From Psychrobacter urativorans (lineage in GTDB: Bacteria > Pseudomonadota > Gammaproteobacteria > Pseudomonadales > Moraxellaceae), in assembly GCF_904846695.1 (NCBI RefSeq), contig NZ_CAJHBR010000013.1, forward strand, positions 33,020 through 97,019: a DNA stretch of 64,000 nucleotides, given 5' to 3'. Positions within the stretch are counted from its first letter, which is position 1; every line of letters starts with the position of its first letter. Shown piece by piece: positions 55,082 through 64,000 of the stretch. Both the position numbers and the translations under genes were made by a program. Under the pieces are notes generated by a model. The model searched no databases. It saw nothing but the letters and a program-made list of their open reading frames with translations, and was not told where the DNA came from.

Positions 55082-56761
55082 ATGAATCCAATGCTTACAT
55101 CGTTTAATGGTTATCTTGGCGGGCCAATCGGCTCTATCATCGGTGCTATTTTGATTTTTATCATTGGTTGGCTGGTTGCCCTTGGTATAGCGTCGCTAGT
55201 ACGTAATGTATTAGCAAGAATTAATATCAATCAGCGCATGAACACCTCAACAGGTAAATCTTACGACTTAGAAGGTATTATTTCTAAAATCGTGTTTTGG
55301 TTTATTTTTATTATCGCTATTTCCATGGCACTCGATCAACTGAACTTAAATTCTATTTCAGCACCATTTGCAAATATGGTAGGTCAAGTCTTGTCATTTA
55401 TCCCTAATCTTATTGCAGCTATTGCTGTTGGTATCATTGGTTGGGTTGTCGCCACTGTAGTACGTACTGCTATTACTGCAGCGTTAGCTAAAACGACTAT
55501 GGATGAGCGCCTAAGCAGTCATGCTGGCGTTAAGCCTATGAGCAGCACTATCGCTGACATAGTTTATTGGTTCATTTTATTAATCGTACTAACTATGGTT
55601 TTAGGTCAATTAGAGCTTGATGGTTTGTTTGCTCCATTAACTAACATGGTTGGCAAGATTTTTGACTTTATCCCCAATATTCTTATTGCTGGTGTGGTCT
55701 TTGTGGTGGGTTATATCATCGCCAAGGTTGTACGTGGTATTGTAACCAATCTTGTTTCTACCTTTAATGTACAAGAACTTGCTTCAAAAGCAGGTTTAAG
55801 TCAGCAAAACAGCTTACCTAATATCGCTGGTTCTTTAGCGTTCTTAGTAGTCATTATTCCAACTATCATCGCGGCCTTAAATGCTTTGAAAATTGAAGTA
55901 ATCGCTCGTCCTGCAACCAACATGCTTAATAAGATCATGGAAGCACTGCCTAATATCTTTATGGCAACTGCTATCTTAGTAGTGACGTATTATGTCATAC
56001 GTATGGTCGCTAACATCATCAAAGGCTTATTAGAGAACACTCAGATCAATCAATTGCCTGCCAAAGTAGGTTTGCAAGAAACCATGGGCGATAAAAAGAT
56101 CTCTGATCTAGTTGGCTATGCGATTATCTTCTTCGCTATGTTGTTTGCTGCTATCGCCGCAGCTGATTTGTTAGGTTTCGAACCTATCTCCGCTATTATT
56201 ACTATGTTTATCGCTTTCGGTGCCAACATCATATTAGGCGCAGTTATCCTATTCATCGGTTTCTGGCTTGCTAATATCATTGCTGGTGTGGTTGAACGTT
56301 CTGAAAAAGGCTCACAATTCCTAGCCAATATCGTCCGTGTATTAATTATGGGCTTAGTATTAGCTATGGGTCTAAAAGCCATGGGTATCGCTGACTCTAT
56401 CGTTAACTTAGCATTTGGTCTAACTTTAGGCGCAGTAGCAGTAGCTTTTGCTCTATCATTCGGTCTTGGTGGTCAAGAAGCTGCCGGTCGTTTCCTGCGT
56501 AAAATGCAAGATAAGATGGATGATGAACATAAAGAAGCTAAAGCAAAATCAGCACTTACTCCTAGTAAATCTACTCAAGAAAAAGTTGCAGAGTCTGTTC
56601 GTGATAACACGCCTTCAGCAGCAACAACTTCTACTAACGATTTGCGCACAGATATCGTAGATACTAGTACTCTTCATACTAATACTACCGATATTAGTAA
56701 TAATGCTAAAAAGAGCTTATTGCCTGGTACCGGTTTAGTTGATGATGATACTAACCTATAA
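55082..56761 (+). CDS. Mechanosensitive-channel-like membrane protein built of TM-helix repeats
   Basis: The 559-residue protein has about ten to twelve membrane segments in four to five tandem units, each with a helix ending like FIPNLIAAIAVGIIGWVVA, the conserved TM-helix repeat (PF05552 type). The last unit runs into GAVAVAFALSFGLGGQEAAG, the Gly/Ala-rich pore helix of MscS. The beta domain that normally follows is absent; instead about 80 hydrophilic residues rich in Lys, Ser, Thr and Asp end the protein. AGAGGAAC precedes the ATG. A role in osmotic adaptation is inferred only from family. Confidence 0.88.
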   Translation: MNPMLTSFNGYLGGPIGSIIGAILIFIIGWLVALGIASLVRNVLARININQRMNTSTGKSYDLEGIISKIVFWFIFIIAISMALDQLNLNSISAPFANMVGQVLSFIPNLIAAIAVGIIGWVVATVVRTAITAALAKTTMDERLSSHAGVKPMSSTIADIVYWFILLIVLTMVLGQLELDGLFAPLTNMVGKIFDFIPNILIAGVVFVVGYIIAKVVRGIVTNLVSTFNVQELASKAGLSQQNSLPNIAGSLAFLVVIIPTIIAALNALKIEVIARPATNMLNKIMEALPNIFMATAILVVTYYVIRMVANIIKGLLENTQINQLPAKVGLQETMGDKKISDLVGYAIIFFAMLFAAIAAADLLGFEPISAIITMFIAFGANIILGAVILFIGFWLANIIAGVVERSEKGSQFLANIVRVLIMGLVLAMGLKAMGIADSIVNLAFGLTLGAVAVAFALSFGLGGQEAAGRFLRKMQDKMDDEHKEAKAKSALTPSKSTQEKVAESVRDNTPSAATTSTNDLRTDIVDTSTLHTNTTDISNNAKKSLLPGTGLVDDDTNL

Positions 56762-57084
56762 GCTTTTATAGACGTCTATTTATCGATATAAAAAAGACAG
56801 CTTAGGCTGTCTTTTTTTGTGGGTGCTTATCAAGCCCTTACGCTATTAATCGAGACATTAGCAGCTACTAGCCCTATAGTTATCACTTATGATGGCTAGA
56901 ACTGTTAACAATATAATGTCATTCAGGCTAAAGGCAATAAATGTCTGCCTGACAAGCTGTCGCTTTCATAATCGTGACTTGCTATGATGAAACACCATAT
57001 ACCAAGAAGTAAAAATATAGTATTTTAACCAATTATTAAATGCATTCATAAAACCCTGCTTTATGACCACAAGGATTAGAGATC
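56762..57084. other. Intergenic region after the channel-like gene
   Basis: Beyond the terminator at 56790-56818 the sequence is AT-rich and I see no gene. The promoter of the SDR gene should lie in the final 100 bases, though no clear box pair is visible. Confidence 0.5.
56790..56818 (+). terminator. Terminator after the channel-like gene
   Basis: AAAAAAGACAGC pairs with GCTGTCTTTTTT around TTAG, followed by an extra T. Confidence 0.9.
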
Positions 57085-57867
57085 ATGAAACGCTTTAAAG
57101 AAAAAACGGTTATTGTTACTGGAGCCGGCTCAGGAATAGGCCGTGCAACCGCCCTACGCTTCGCCAATGAAGGCGCTAACGTGGTATTAGTGGGCCGTAC
57201 TCTTAAGACCTTGCAAGACACTGCTAAAGAGTTTCCCAAAGATCGTACTTGGATTCACGTTGATAATTATTTAACGGTGGTTTGTGATATTAGTACAGAG
57301 GACCAAGTGCAAGAAATGATAGCACTAGTAGTAGAAAAATTCGGCAGGATTGATGTGCTAGTGAATAACGCTGGCAAAGCAACTCAAGGTAAAATAACTG
57401 AGCTGTCTGCTGAACAGTGGAAATCGGCCATAGATATTAATCTAAACGGTACTTTCTACGTTTGCAAAGCGGCTATGCCTCAGTTAATCGCTTCCAAAGG
57501 CAATATTGTTAATGTCTCCTCGCTCTCTGGGGTCGGCGGTGACTGGAACATGGCAGCTTACAACGCCGCAAAAGCTGGTGTCAGTAATCTAACTCGAACT
57601 TTAGCGCTAGATCATGGCGTTGATGGGGTGAGAGTGAATGCCGTCAACCCGAGCGTAACTAAAACCAACATGACTAGCGCCATTCAAGATAATGAAATTA
57701 AGACTGAGAAATTTTTAGCCCGCTGTCCCCTTGGTCGCCTTGCCAGCCCTGAAGATATCGCTGCAGCTATTACCTTTTTAGCCAGTGACGATGCGGCTAT
57801 GATCACTGGCGTCAATCTACCTGTTGATGGCGGCGTTAGCGCTTCAAATGGTCAGCCACAGTTTTAA
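57085..57867 (+). CDS. SDR-family NAD(P)-dependent oxidoreductase
   Basis: The 260-residue protein is a classical short-chain dehydrogenase: cofactor loop TGAGSGIGRATAL, NNAGKATQG, the catalytic Ser in NVSSLSG, and YNAAKAG with the Tyr/Lys pair. The end block VNLPVDGGVSASNG is also typical. The residue after the second strand is Gly-Arg (VLVGRT), which favours NADP. The substrate cannot be read. A run of family conventions suggests a sugar or keto-acyl type enzyme. Confidence 0.93.
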   Translation: MKRFKEKTVIVTGAGSGIGRATALRFANEGANVVLVGRTLKTLQDTAKEFPKDRTWIHVDNYLTVVCDISTEDQVQEMIALVVEKFGRIDVLVNNAGKATQGKITELSAEQWKSAIDINLNGTFYVCKAAMPQLIASKGNIVNVSSLSGVGGDWNMAAYNAAKAGVSNLTRTLALDHGVDGVRVNAVNPSVTKTNMTSAIQDNEIKTEKFLARCPLGRLASPEDIAAAITFLASDDAAMITGVNLPVDGGVSASNGQPQF

Positions 57868-57888
57868 CCGATCATTAGTGCTAACTGA

Positions 57889-58569
57889 TTATTCAATAGT
57901 GTTGTTGATGTCCTGTAGCGGCTGCGATAGACGCTCAGGATGTCTAGGCAGCACACCACGATATTGCTCATAAATCTTTGGCAAGTCAGCTTCGATATCG
58001 CCAGTAGGATATACCAGAGATAAAAAGCGTACTTCTTTAGTATTGTAATCAAGCGCCACTGGCAAAATCGGCACATTAGCGCCTAGTGCTAGATAATAAA
58101 ATCCAGTTTTCCAGCTTTCAGTATAGTCACGCGTGCCTTCAGGCGATAGACCTAAAAATAGTGGTTCGCCATTTTTGAATTTATCAATACTGGTTTGTAG
58201 CACTGAGCCTTTGTCACTACGATCAATAGGTATTATGCCCATCCACTGTAGTAACTGCTTTAATACGGGCACTTTAAACAAAGTATGCTTACCCATAATG
58301 CTGATTTTTATATCTAACGCAAACAGAGAAGGAAGTGCATAAACGCCATCAATATTAGAGGTATGCGGTAGCGCCAGTACCACTGCTTGTGAAATATTAG
58401 GTATTTCACCGACTGTGCGCCAACCAGCAACTTTCATCAGCCACGACGATATGGGAGGCACAATGCTGCCATTGCGCTTAGGGACTAAATTCCCTAAATC
58501 TTTTCTAGTCAATTTAGGGAGTTTTTTAGAGCGAGCGATCTTAGAATGTGTTGCAGACTTGGATGTCAT
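57889..58569 (-). CDS. 1-acyl-sn-glycerol-3-phosphate acyltransferase-family protein
   Basis: The 226-residue protein has the acyltransferase motifs HTSNID (HxxxxD catalytic pair, about residues 71-76), SPEGTRDYTESWKTGFYYLA and PILPVALDYNTKEV. The N-terminus is basic with no clear membrane segment. Members of this subgroup transfer acyl chains to glycerophosphate-like or other lipid acceptors. It converges on the SDR gene, with 21 bases between stops. Confidence 0.88.
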   Translation of the reverse strand: MTSKSATHSKIARSKKLPKLTRKDLGNLVPKRNGSIVPPISSWLMKVAGWRTVGEIPNISQAVVLALPHTSNIDGVYALPSLFALDIKISIMGKHTLFKVPVLKQLLQWMGIIPIDRSDKGSVLQTSIDKFKNGEPLFLGLSPEGTRDYTESWKTGFYYLALGANVPILPVALDYNTKEVRFLSLVYPTGDIEADLPKIYEQYRGVLPRHPERLSQPLQDINNTIE

Positions 58570-58724
58570 AATGGCACCGCATAATGAAAATATACTGCCA
58601 TCATAACATCAACCTAAGCTTACTAAATTATCTTTTATAGGCTTTTGTCCAACAACAACCTTATGGATTATTAGTAGTAAAAAACCTATTAATATATAAT
58701 ATATTATACTATAAAAACAATAGC

Positions 58725-60614
58725 TTACAACGCTATATCAGCCAAGTTGCCTTTGTCTTCTAGCCATGACTTACGATCAGCTGAGCGTTTTTTGGCTAAT
58801 AGCATATCCATCACACTATTAGTCAATACCATATCATCCATATCTAACTGCACTAGACGACGAGTATCACGATTCATAGTAGTTTCTCGCAGCTGCTCAG
58901 CGCTCATTTCTCCCAGACCTTTAAAGCGAGTGATTTGCGCTTTTTTATTACCTGGGACTTTGGCTAATATATGCTGAAGCTCTGGCTCATCTAAAGCATA
59001 GTGCACCTCTCGACCCACATCCACTCGATACAAAGGTGGCATTGCCACAAATAGATGACCGGCATCTACTAGCGCTGGGAAATGCTTTACAAACAAGGCG
59101 CAAATCAGGGTAGCAATATGCAAGCCATCCGAATCGGCATCGGCTAAGATACAGACTTTGTCATAGCGCAGTTCAGACAGATCATCAGAGGCGGGATCAA
59201 CACCGATAGCAATAGCAATATCATGGATCTCTTGGCTCGATAGTACTGTATCGGAAGATACTTCCCAAGTATTTAGAATCTTACCGCGTAAGGGTAATAT
59301 CGCCTGATAATGACGATCTCGTGCTTGCTTAGCACTACCACCAGCTGAATCCCCTTCCACTAAAAACAACTCTGCCCCATCACGTAAATCACCACGACAG
59401 TCTGCCAACTTACCGGGTAAGGCTGGGCCTTGAGTAATCTTTTTACGAGCGACTTTCTTAGCGGATTTAAGACGACGACCAGCTTTGTTAATCGCCAGCT
59501 CAGCAATTTGTGTGCCTAAATCAGCATGTTTGTTAAGCCATAAGCTAAAGGCATCTTTGGCTAAAGTTTGTACGGCACCAGCAGCTTCCCGACTAGAAAG
59601 ACGCTCTTTAGTCTGTCCTGAAAATTGCGGCTCAGAGAATTTTAGCGATAAGATATAGTTAATTCCATCCCATACGTCCTCTGCGGTCAGCTTCACACTG
59701 CGAGGTAGCAAGTTATGAATATCACAGAACTCACGTAACGCCTCTAAGATACCAGTGCGTAGACCATTTACGTGCGTACCCCCTTGAGCGGTAGGAATAA
59801 GGTTCACATAGCTCTCTTGCACTGGTGTGCCACCTTCAGGTAACCACGACAAGGCAAAAGTAATTCCTGCCCGTGCACCATCTTGAGCTTCATGATGATA
59901 ATAAAAAGGCACTTCTGGCAGCGTCTCAAGGCCATCTAGCTGCTCACCTAAATACTCAACGACCCCGTCAGTGAACTGCCAAACGATCTTTTCGTTATTA
60001 ATATCATCAACGAACTCAATAGTAAGACCAGCGGCTAATACTGCTTTTGCTTTTAAATTATGCTTGAGCTGCTTAATATTGAATTTAGGACTATCAAAGA
60101 AACTGCCATCCGCCCAAAAATGTACTTTAGTACCGCGCTTACGCTTGTTAGGGCTGATCGACTCGACCAATTCGGTTACAGGTGCGCCATTCTCAAGTGC
60201 CATATCATACTGGATAGCATCACGCCAAACGGTAACTTCAAGGCGTGTGGACAGGGCGTTAACTACTGAAATACCTACTCCATGCAGACCACCTGAAACT
60301 TGATAGTTAGAGGTCGAAAACTTACCGCCAGCATGCAGACGAGTTAAAATAATCTCAATACCGGTTTGCTTAAACTCAGGATGAATATCCGTCGGCATAC
60401 CACGGCCATCATCTTCCACTGATAACGACCCATCCTCATACAGATGCACTTTAATGGTTTTTGCATAACCTGCTAATGCTTCATCTACTGAGTTGTCGAT
60501 GACTTCTTGCGCCAGATGATTGGGACGAGTAGTATCAGTATACATACCAGGACGGCGACGTACTGGTTCAAGCCCTTCTAAAACTTCTAACGATTGTGCC
60601 GTATATTCGCTCAC
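58725..60614 (-). CDS. parE: DNA topoisomerase IV subunit B
   Basis: ParE is the ATPase subunit of topoisomerase IV, which separates daughter chromosomes. GHKL ATP-binding blocks are EVIDNSVDEALAGYA, VEDDGRGMPTDIHPE and GGLHGVGISVVNALS; the TOPRIM region has EGDSAGGSAKQARDRHYQA and DADSDGLHI. The 629-residue length equals that of E. coli ParE (630) and lacks the GyrB-type insertion. The yqiA-like esterase gene lies upstream on the same strand, as in enterobacteria. Confidence 0.97.
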   Translation of the reverse strand: MSEYTAQSLEVLEGLEPVRRRPGMYTDTTRPNHLAQEVIDNSVDEALAGYAKTIKVHLYEDGSLSVEDDGRGMPTDIHPEFKQTGIEIILTRLHAGGKFSTSNYQVSGGLHGVGISVVNALSTRLEVTVWRDAIQYDMALENGAPVTELVESISPNKRKRGTKVHFWADGSFFDSPKFNIKQLKHNLKAKAVLAAGLTIEFVDDINNEKIVWQFTDGVVEYLGEQLDGLETLPEVPFYYHHEAQDGARAGITFALSWLPEGGTPVQESYVNLIPTAQGGTHVNGLRTGILEALREFCDIHNLLPRSVKLTAEDVWDGINYILSLKFSEPQFSGQTKERLSSREAAGAVQTLAKDAFSLWLNKHADLGTQIAELAINKAGRRLKSAKKVARKKITQGPALPGKLADCRGDLRDGAELFLVEGDSAGGSAKQARDRHYQAILPLRGKILNTWEVSSDTVLSSQEIHDIAIAIGVDPASDDLSELRYDKVCILADADSDGLHIATLICALFVKHFPALVDAGHLFVAMPPLYRVDVGREVHYALDEPELQHILAKVPGNKKAQITRFKGLGEMSAEQLRETTMNRDTRRLVQLDMDDMVLTNSVMDMLLAKKRSADRKSWLEDKGNLADIAL

Positions 60615-60742
60615 AAATACTTTCCTTAATATCTAAAAACGATAAATGCTATCTCGTTATTATAACCAAAAACCCTATACTAAAGGCCGATAGTTATCAG
60701 CGTACGTCATATAATGTCGCCTCTTTTGGTAAGCTACGCTAG

Positions 60743-61375
60743 CTATAGTTGTTTTAGTATTTCAAAAACTTCCGGTAAATGCTCCTTAAAATCACTAAAG
60801 CGATGATCACCACCTGCTTGCATAATCACCGTCGCGCCTTGATGCTTATAAAACGCTGCTGATAGATTAGCATCGAGTAATTCATCGCCTTTTTTTAGCA
60901 GCACCGTAACTTGACTCGGATTATCAACCGATAAGAGTTGATGATGAGCGAACCACTGCAAATCAGCTTTAGTGATAGACCAGCCGCCATCAGTAGTATG
61001 CAGAACCTTGTCTTTATCATTATCTGTCTTTAAGGTATCAGCACTCTTATCGGCTTCAAAACGTTGTAAGGTAATATGCGGTAAAGTACTTGGATTAATA
61101 AGCAGCGCAGGACAACCTGTTTCATTACTGACCAAAGTAGCGAAGTAACCGCCTAATGAGCTGCCGACTAGCACAACTTCAGACTCAGTATCTAGCTCTG
61201 CCACTAACTGCAATAATTTATCAAAGACTATTTTCGGTGGTTGATTAAGGTCAGGGCGATGCACTTTAATGTCAGCATGGTGCTGTTGGCAGTATTCCTC
61301 TAATAGCAGACCCTTGGTAGAATTGGCGTCACTGTCTAGCCCATGAATATAGATAAGGTTCATGTTTTTGCTCAC
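60743..61375 (-). CDS. YqiA/YcfP-family alpha/beta-fold esterase
   Basis: This 210-residue small hydrolase shows IYIHGLDSDANSTKGLLLEE, the nucleophile elbow VGSSLGGYFA, NPSTLP, the Asp of KKGDELLD and the catalytic His in GGDHRFSDF. Family members cleave short acyl esters; the true substrate is unknown. It sits 128 bases upstream of parE in the same direction, matching the conserved yqiA-parE neighbourhood. A 25-residue insertion near 115-135 is Asp/Lys-rich. Confidence 0.9.
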   Translation of the reverse strand: MSKNMNLIYIHGLDSDANSTKGLLLEEYCQQHHADIKVHRPDLNQPPKIVFDKLLQLVAELDTESEVVLVGSSLGGYFATLVSNETGCPALLINPSTLPHITLQRFEADKSADTLKTDNDKDKVLHTTDGGWSITKADLQWFAHHQLLSVDNPSQVTVLLKKGDELLDANLSAAFYKHQGATVIMQAGGDHRFSDFKEHLPEVFEILKQL

Positions 61376-61586
61376 TTGTTAGATTTGTTTTTGTTTTATA
61401 ATAAGAATTTAGTCTATGCTAAAAATCATAGCATATAGCGGTCTAGAGTAATAATAGCAATATGGCACACTGATAAGCAGTAGAGGCATAATAGAGCTAT
61501 TAAGCCAGCTGTTTTTGCATAAGTGTATTTTTTCTGAAAGTGCAGTATTATGTATTAAAAGACCGCACAATGAGCGTGATATCGCC

Positions 61587-61838
61587 ATGACTCAACAAAT
61601 CGAATTGTTTGATATTGCCAGTCCCTGCGTTAGTGTTTGCACTAGCAATAAAAAGGGCTATTGCTTCGGCTGTCTGCGCAGTCGTACCGAGCGTCAACTA
61701 TGGCTGAGTATGACCAATGAACAACGCCGTGAGGTGCTAAGACTAATAGCAGGCCGCAAACAGCGTATTGAGCAACTAAAAGATCAGCAACTAGGATTTG
61801 ATTTTGATGAGGTGGTTGAGGTTGGGGAGTTGTTTTAA
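61587..61838 (+). CDS. DUF1289 domain-containing protein
   Basis: The 83-residue protein has SPCVSVCTSNKKGYCFGCLR followed by RTERQLWLSMTNEQRREVL, the DUF1289 pattern with a four-Cys cluster that probably binds metal. The length suits the family. I chose the ATG at 61587 because the core follows closely; an in-frame open stretch reaches back to 61515 but has no ribosome site. No strong ribosome site is seen for either start. Confidence 0.85.
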   Translation: MTQQIELFDIASPCVSVCTSNKKGYCFGCLRSRTERQLWLSMTNEQRREVLRLIAGRKQRIEQLKDQQLGFDFDEVVEVGELF

Positions 61839-61953
61839 ACGTATATAATTATAGAATAGTTTCTTATATTTTTTAGTTGGAACGCTACATTTCAGTTTCA
61901 GAAACTTTTAGAACAATAGTTTGTGTCATACACTGTTGAATAAAGTCTAACCT

Positions 61954-61976
61954 ATTATTGCAACGCAATAATTTTT
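61954..61976 (+). terminator. Small hairpin terminator after the DUF1289 gene
   Basis: ATTATTGC (61954-61961) pairs with GCAATAAT (61965-61972) around AAC, and a run of T residues follows. The stem is AT-rich and moderate. Its arm begins like that of the 49-base palindrome at 6603, probably by chance. Confidence 0.55.
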
Positions 61977-62011
61977 GTATAATATAATGGTGCTTGGCCT
62001 TTTAAGCTGCT

Positions 62012-62521
62012 TTAATATTTTTGATACTTATCTAGAGGTATGCCTCTCTCTCCTGAGATTTCAAGAATATTGCAAATAATCCCAAAATACTGTGGCTGTA
62101 TCCCTTCTATTTTCTTATACTCACCGTGATCATTTAAAGAACGTATAGTTTTGAAATCATCCCATTGACCTTTACTAGATACTATTTCATTTACGTCATG
62201 ATGTTTAGTGCAATTGAATTCACGAAATATTTGTAGATATCTATTAATTTCTCTAGATTCATCTTCAGAAAGCGCTTTTCCTTTAAGTAAAAGGCGTGAA
62301 ACCTGATTTTCGGAAGAATACTCACGATAAAGCACTACCATTTTGCTAAATCGATCTGAACCTTTTGAGACTAAAAGTTGTAACTGATGCCATGATAACG
62401 TAGTAATATTAGTGATATGAATAGTACTTTTTCTACCTTTTCTATTGGCAACCTGAATGACTTCATTGATACTAAAATTTGCAATTTCCTTATACAGATT
62501 TACGTCGTACTCTATTTTCAT
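62012..62521 (-). CDS. Hypothetical protein, AT-rich accessory gene
   Basis: The 169-residue protein starts MKIEYDVNLYKEIANFSI and is soluble, charged, alpha/beta in pattern, with no signal or membrane segment. I recognise no family. Its DNA is more AT-rich than the core genes around it, and it sits downstream of a DUF2971-like gene on the same strand with 111 bases between, beside the rRNA operon. GAGGTATT precedes the ATG. The pair looks acquired together. Confidence 0.75.
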   Translation of the reverse strand: MKIEYDVNLYKEIANFSINEVIQVANRKGRKSTIHITNITTLSWHQLQLLVSKGSDRFSKMVVLYREYSSENQVSRLLLKGKALSEDESREINRYLQIFREFNCTKHHDVNEIVSSKGQWDDFKTIRSLNDHGEYKKIEGIQPQYFGIICNILEISGERGIPLDKYQKY

Positions 62522-62632
62522 AAATACCTCTAAAGTAAATCAGACTAAGTACTTAACACTTAGTTATATAATCATAAAACTATTTTCTTTATTTAAATTC
62601 AACTAAAACTAAGAAAGTAATTTTCAGTTAAT

Positions 62633-63511
62633 TTAATTACCAAATATAGATACAAGCTCGTCAAGATCAGAACGAGCAACAATTCCAGTTTGCTCATATC
62701 TATCGTTGAAAATGCATTTTACTAAGTTAAAAAACCATTCATGTGCTTCAGGAGAAACCTTGACACTATTAATAAAATTATTGGATTTAAGTCTAATTAA
62801 AGAGCCAGCGTCAACTCTGTCGGTCAAAGGATCATTGCTGTGATTGTATGCTATTAACCTTATTTCGTTCTCAAATTTATATGCTTTATGCTTATGGACG
62901 AAGGGTGCGAATTTACTATCGACCTCTAAGCTATAATGATCTGCTCGATGATCTATATACTCAACCTTTTGTATTAGCAGATTTACATCTTTATCTTCTT
63001 CTATAGAGTCTAATAATTGACCGATGGTGGTGGTAATACATACGGAGTTTATATCATTACCATATATTTTCCACATAGCTATACTTTCAATATCATCTAT
63101 ATTGGAATGCCAACAGCTCACATCGAACCACTTCTTTTGTGATTTGATAACATCTTTATATGTTACTTTTTCCGATAGCTTGATGTCTCCAAAAACAGTC
63201 ATAAACGACTTGTTCCTAGAGTTCTCTTCATATTCTTTTCGCCTTCGTTGGGCTTCTTCAATGCTTTCAGGAGAGTTACAATCTCTCCCAAGATTCGAAG
63301 GTAGACTATTATTTACAAGGTTACTCAATGCTTCTGCGGCACCGCTATAAAAGAAATCATTTATTGTTGTCAATCCTCCTTCTAGTTTATCCTCAAACTT
63401 ATCGATTCTACACATAAATAGTTGTTTACTTTCAAGTATATGTAAAAACTTACTTAAGTCCATATACCTTTGTATTCTAGTACTTCTATTTAACGTATTT
63501 GATATTTTCAT
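62633..63511 (-). CDS. DUF2971-like protein
   Basis: The 292-residue product fits the DUF2971 pattern: RYMDLSKFLHILESKQLFM, CRIDKFEDKLEGGL near the start, a central SCWHSNIDDIESIAMWKIYG, and late FENEIRLIAYNH. The family is of unknown function and scattered in accessory regions. I chose the ATG at 63509-63511, preceded by AGGTC, over a TTG thirteen codons earlier. The DNA is AT-rich. It is transcribed in the same direction as the rRNA operon, after the 5S terminator. Confidence 0.8.
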   Translation of the reverse strand: MKISNTLNRSTRIQRYMDLSKFLHILESKQLFMCRIDKFEDKLEGGLTTINDFFYSGAAEALSNLVNNSLPSNLGRDCNSPESIEEAQRRRKEYEENSRNKSFMTVFGDIKLSEKVTYKDVIKSQKKWFDVSCWHSNIDDIESIAMWKIYGNDINSVCITTTIGQLLDSIEEDKDVNLLIQKVEYIDHRADHYSLEVDSKFAPFVHKHKAYKFENEIRLIAYNHSNDPLTDRVDAGSLIRLKSNNFINSVKVSPEAHEWFFNLVKCIFNDRYEQTGIVARSDLDELVSIFGN

Positions 63512-63763
63512 AATTTGACCTAGAAAGATAAAGAAATTTGCTATAGGCAATTTAGCATAATATCACTAACCAACAATCTAAATACAGCGAGTAAACTAAC
63601 TTTAGAAAAGTTATAAACACTAAATTATTAGGCAGGGATGATAATAAGCATACATTTTTTTAGAGTTGTAAACATTATTAGTATAGTAATATCCCTTTAA
63701 AAACATAGCTTACGAGTAATCTACTCTATAGTATAAATCGGTTCCTTAAAAACCCCAGCCAAA

Positions 63764-63799
63764 CAAAACCCCCTTACACTTTCGCGTAAGGGGGTTTTG
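63764..63799 (-). terminator. rRNA operon terminator
   Basis: On the minus strand CAAAACCCCCTTACGCG pairs with GTAAGGGGGTTTTG, giving a strong GC-rich hairpin with a T-tract, 12 bases past the 5S gene. Confidence 0.9.
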
Positions 63800-63810
63800 A
63801 GGAATAGAGA

Positions 63811-63924
63811 GCTGACGATGACCTACTCTCACATGGCCGGAGCCACACTACCATTGGCGCGATGATGTTTCACTTCTGAGTTCGAGAAGGGATCAGGTGG
63901 GGCCATCATGCTATTGTCGTCAGC
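63811..63924 (-). rRNA. rrf: 5S ribosomal RNA
   Basis: Read on the minus strand the gene begins GCTGACGACAATAGCATG and contains the universal 5S blocks CCACCTGATCCCTTCTCGAA, CTCAGAAGTGAAACATC and CCATGTGAGAGTAGG. The two ends (GCTGACGA and TCGTCAGC) pair as helix I. Exact ends may differ by a base or two. The spacer toward the window edge presumably leads to 23S rRNA, which is not in view. Confidence 0.97.
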
Positions 63925-64000
63925 AAAGGGGGTTAGATATGAGTCTGTTTTTATTGTTTTCGACTTAAACTTTAGGTTTAAATCGACCAACTATGACCAA

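Overview
The window looks like chromosomal core DNA of a Moraxellaceae gammaproteobacterium, most probably Psychrobacter. The pointers are moderately AT-rich DNA, Moraxellaceae-like protein sequences, a dcw cluster running rsmH-ftsL-ftsI-murE-murF-mraY with no mraZ in front, a PHVG-type GltX, and long low-complexity extensions on housekeeping proteins (NusB, FtsI, RsmH). The genus is inferred from protein character, not from a search.

Layout. 1-8.0 kb: division and cell-wall (dcw) operon on the minus strand, cut by the window edge inside mraY, with a promoter visible upstream of rsmH. 8.2-11.6 kb: gltX, two small conserved or unknown genes, then tRNA-Ala(GGC) and tRNA-Glu(TTC). 12.2-16.3 kb: accessory small genes (membrane coiled-coil protein, EamA transporter, exported protein, DUF2809 protein, acidic duplicated protein). 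16.7-26.1 kb: acnA, DUF3025, DUF457 and YchJ genes, then a minus-strand group with two YafJ-type glutamine amidotransferase paralogues flanking a homoserine kinase that carries an extra C-terminal domain. 26.2-34.4 kb: hisF, ribH, nusB-thiL-pgpA, glmU, glmS. 34.8-38.5 kb: an NCS1 nucleobase-type permease diverging from a cytosine-deaminase-like amidohydrolase, with three evenly spaced palindromes in the 1-kb gap. 38.9-45.3 kb: EamA transporter and an RND efflux pair (fusion protein plus pump), then a repeat-rich gene remnant. 45.3-61.8 kb: recG, patatin lipoprotein, choice-of-anchor-I lipoprotein, exported protein, argA, FKBP lipoprotein, repeat-built channel-like protein, SDR, acyltransferase, parE, yqiA-like esterase, DUF1289 protein. 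62.0-63.6 kb: two AT-rich accessory genes (one unknown, one DUF2971-like) inserted between the core block and the 5S rRNA gene of an rRNA operon transcribed leftward.

How it works together. Most of the window supplies envelope synthesis (UDP-GlcNAc from GlmS and GlmU feeding Mur ligases and MraY, with FtsL and FtsI for septation), translation (GltX close to tRNA-Glu, rRNA) and cofactor or amino-acid synthesis. I saw no CRISPR array, transposase, integrase or known defence system. The most unusual signals are the homoserine kinase fusion, the glutamine amidotransferase paralogue with an altered loop, the triple 13-bp-spaced palindrome, a 49-bp perfect palindrome inside the dcw operon, and the AT-rich gene pair beside the rRNA operon.
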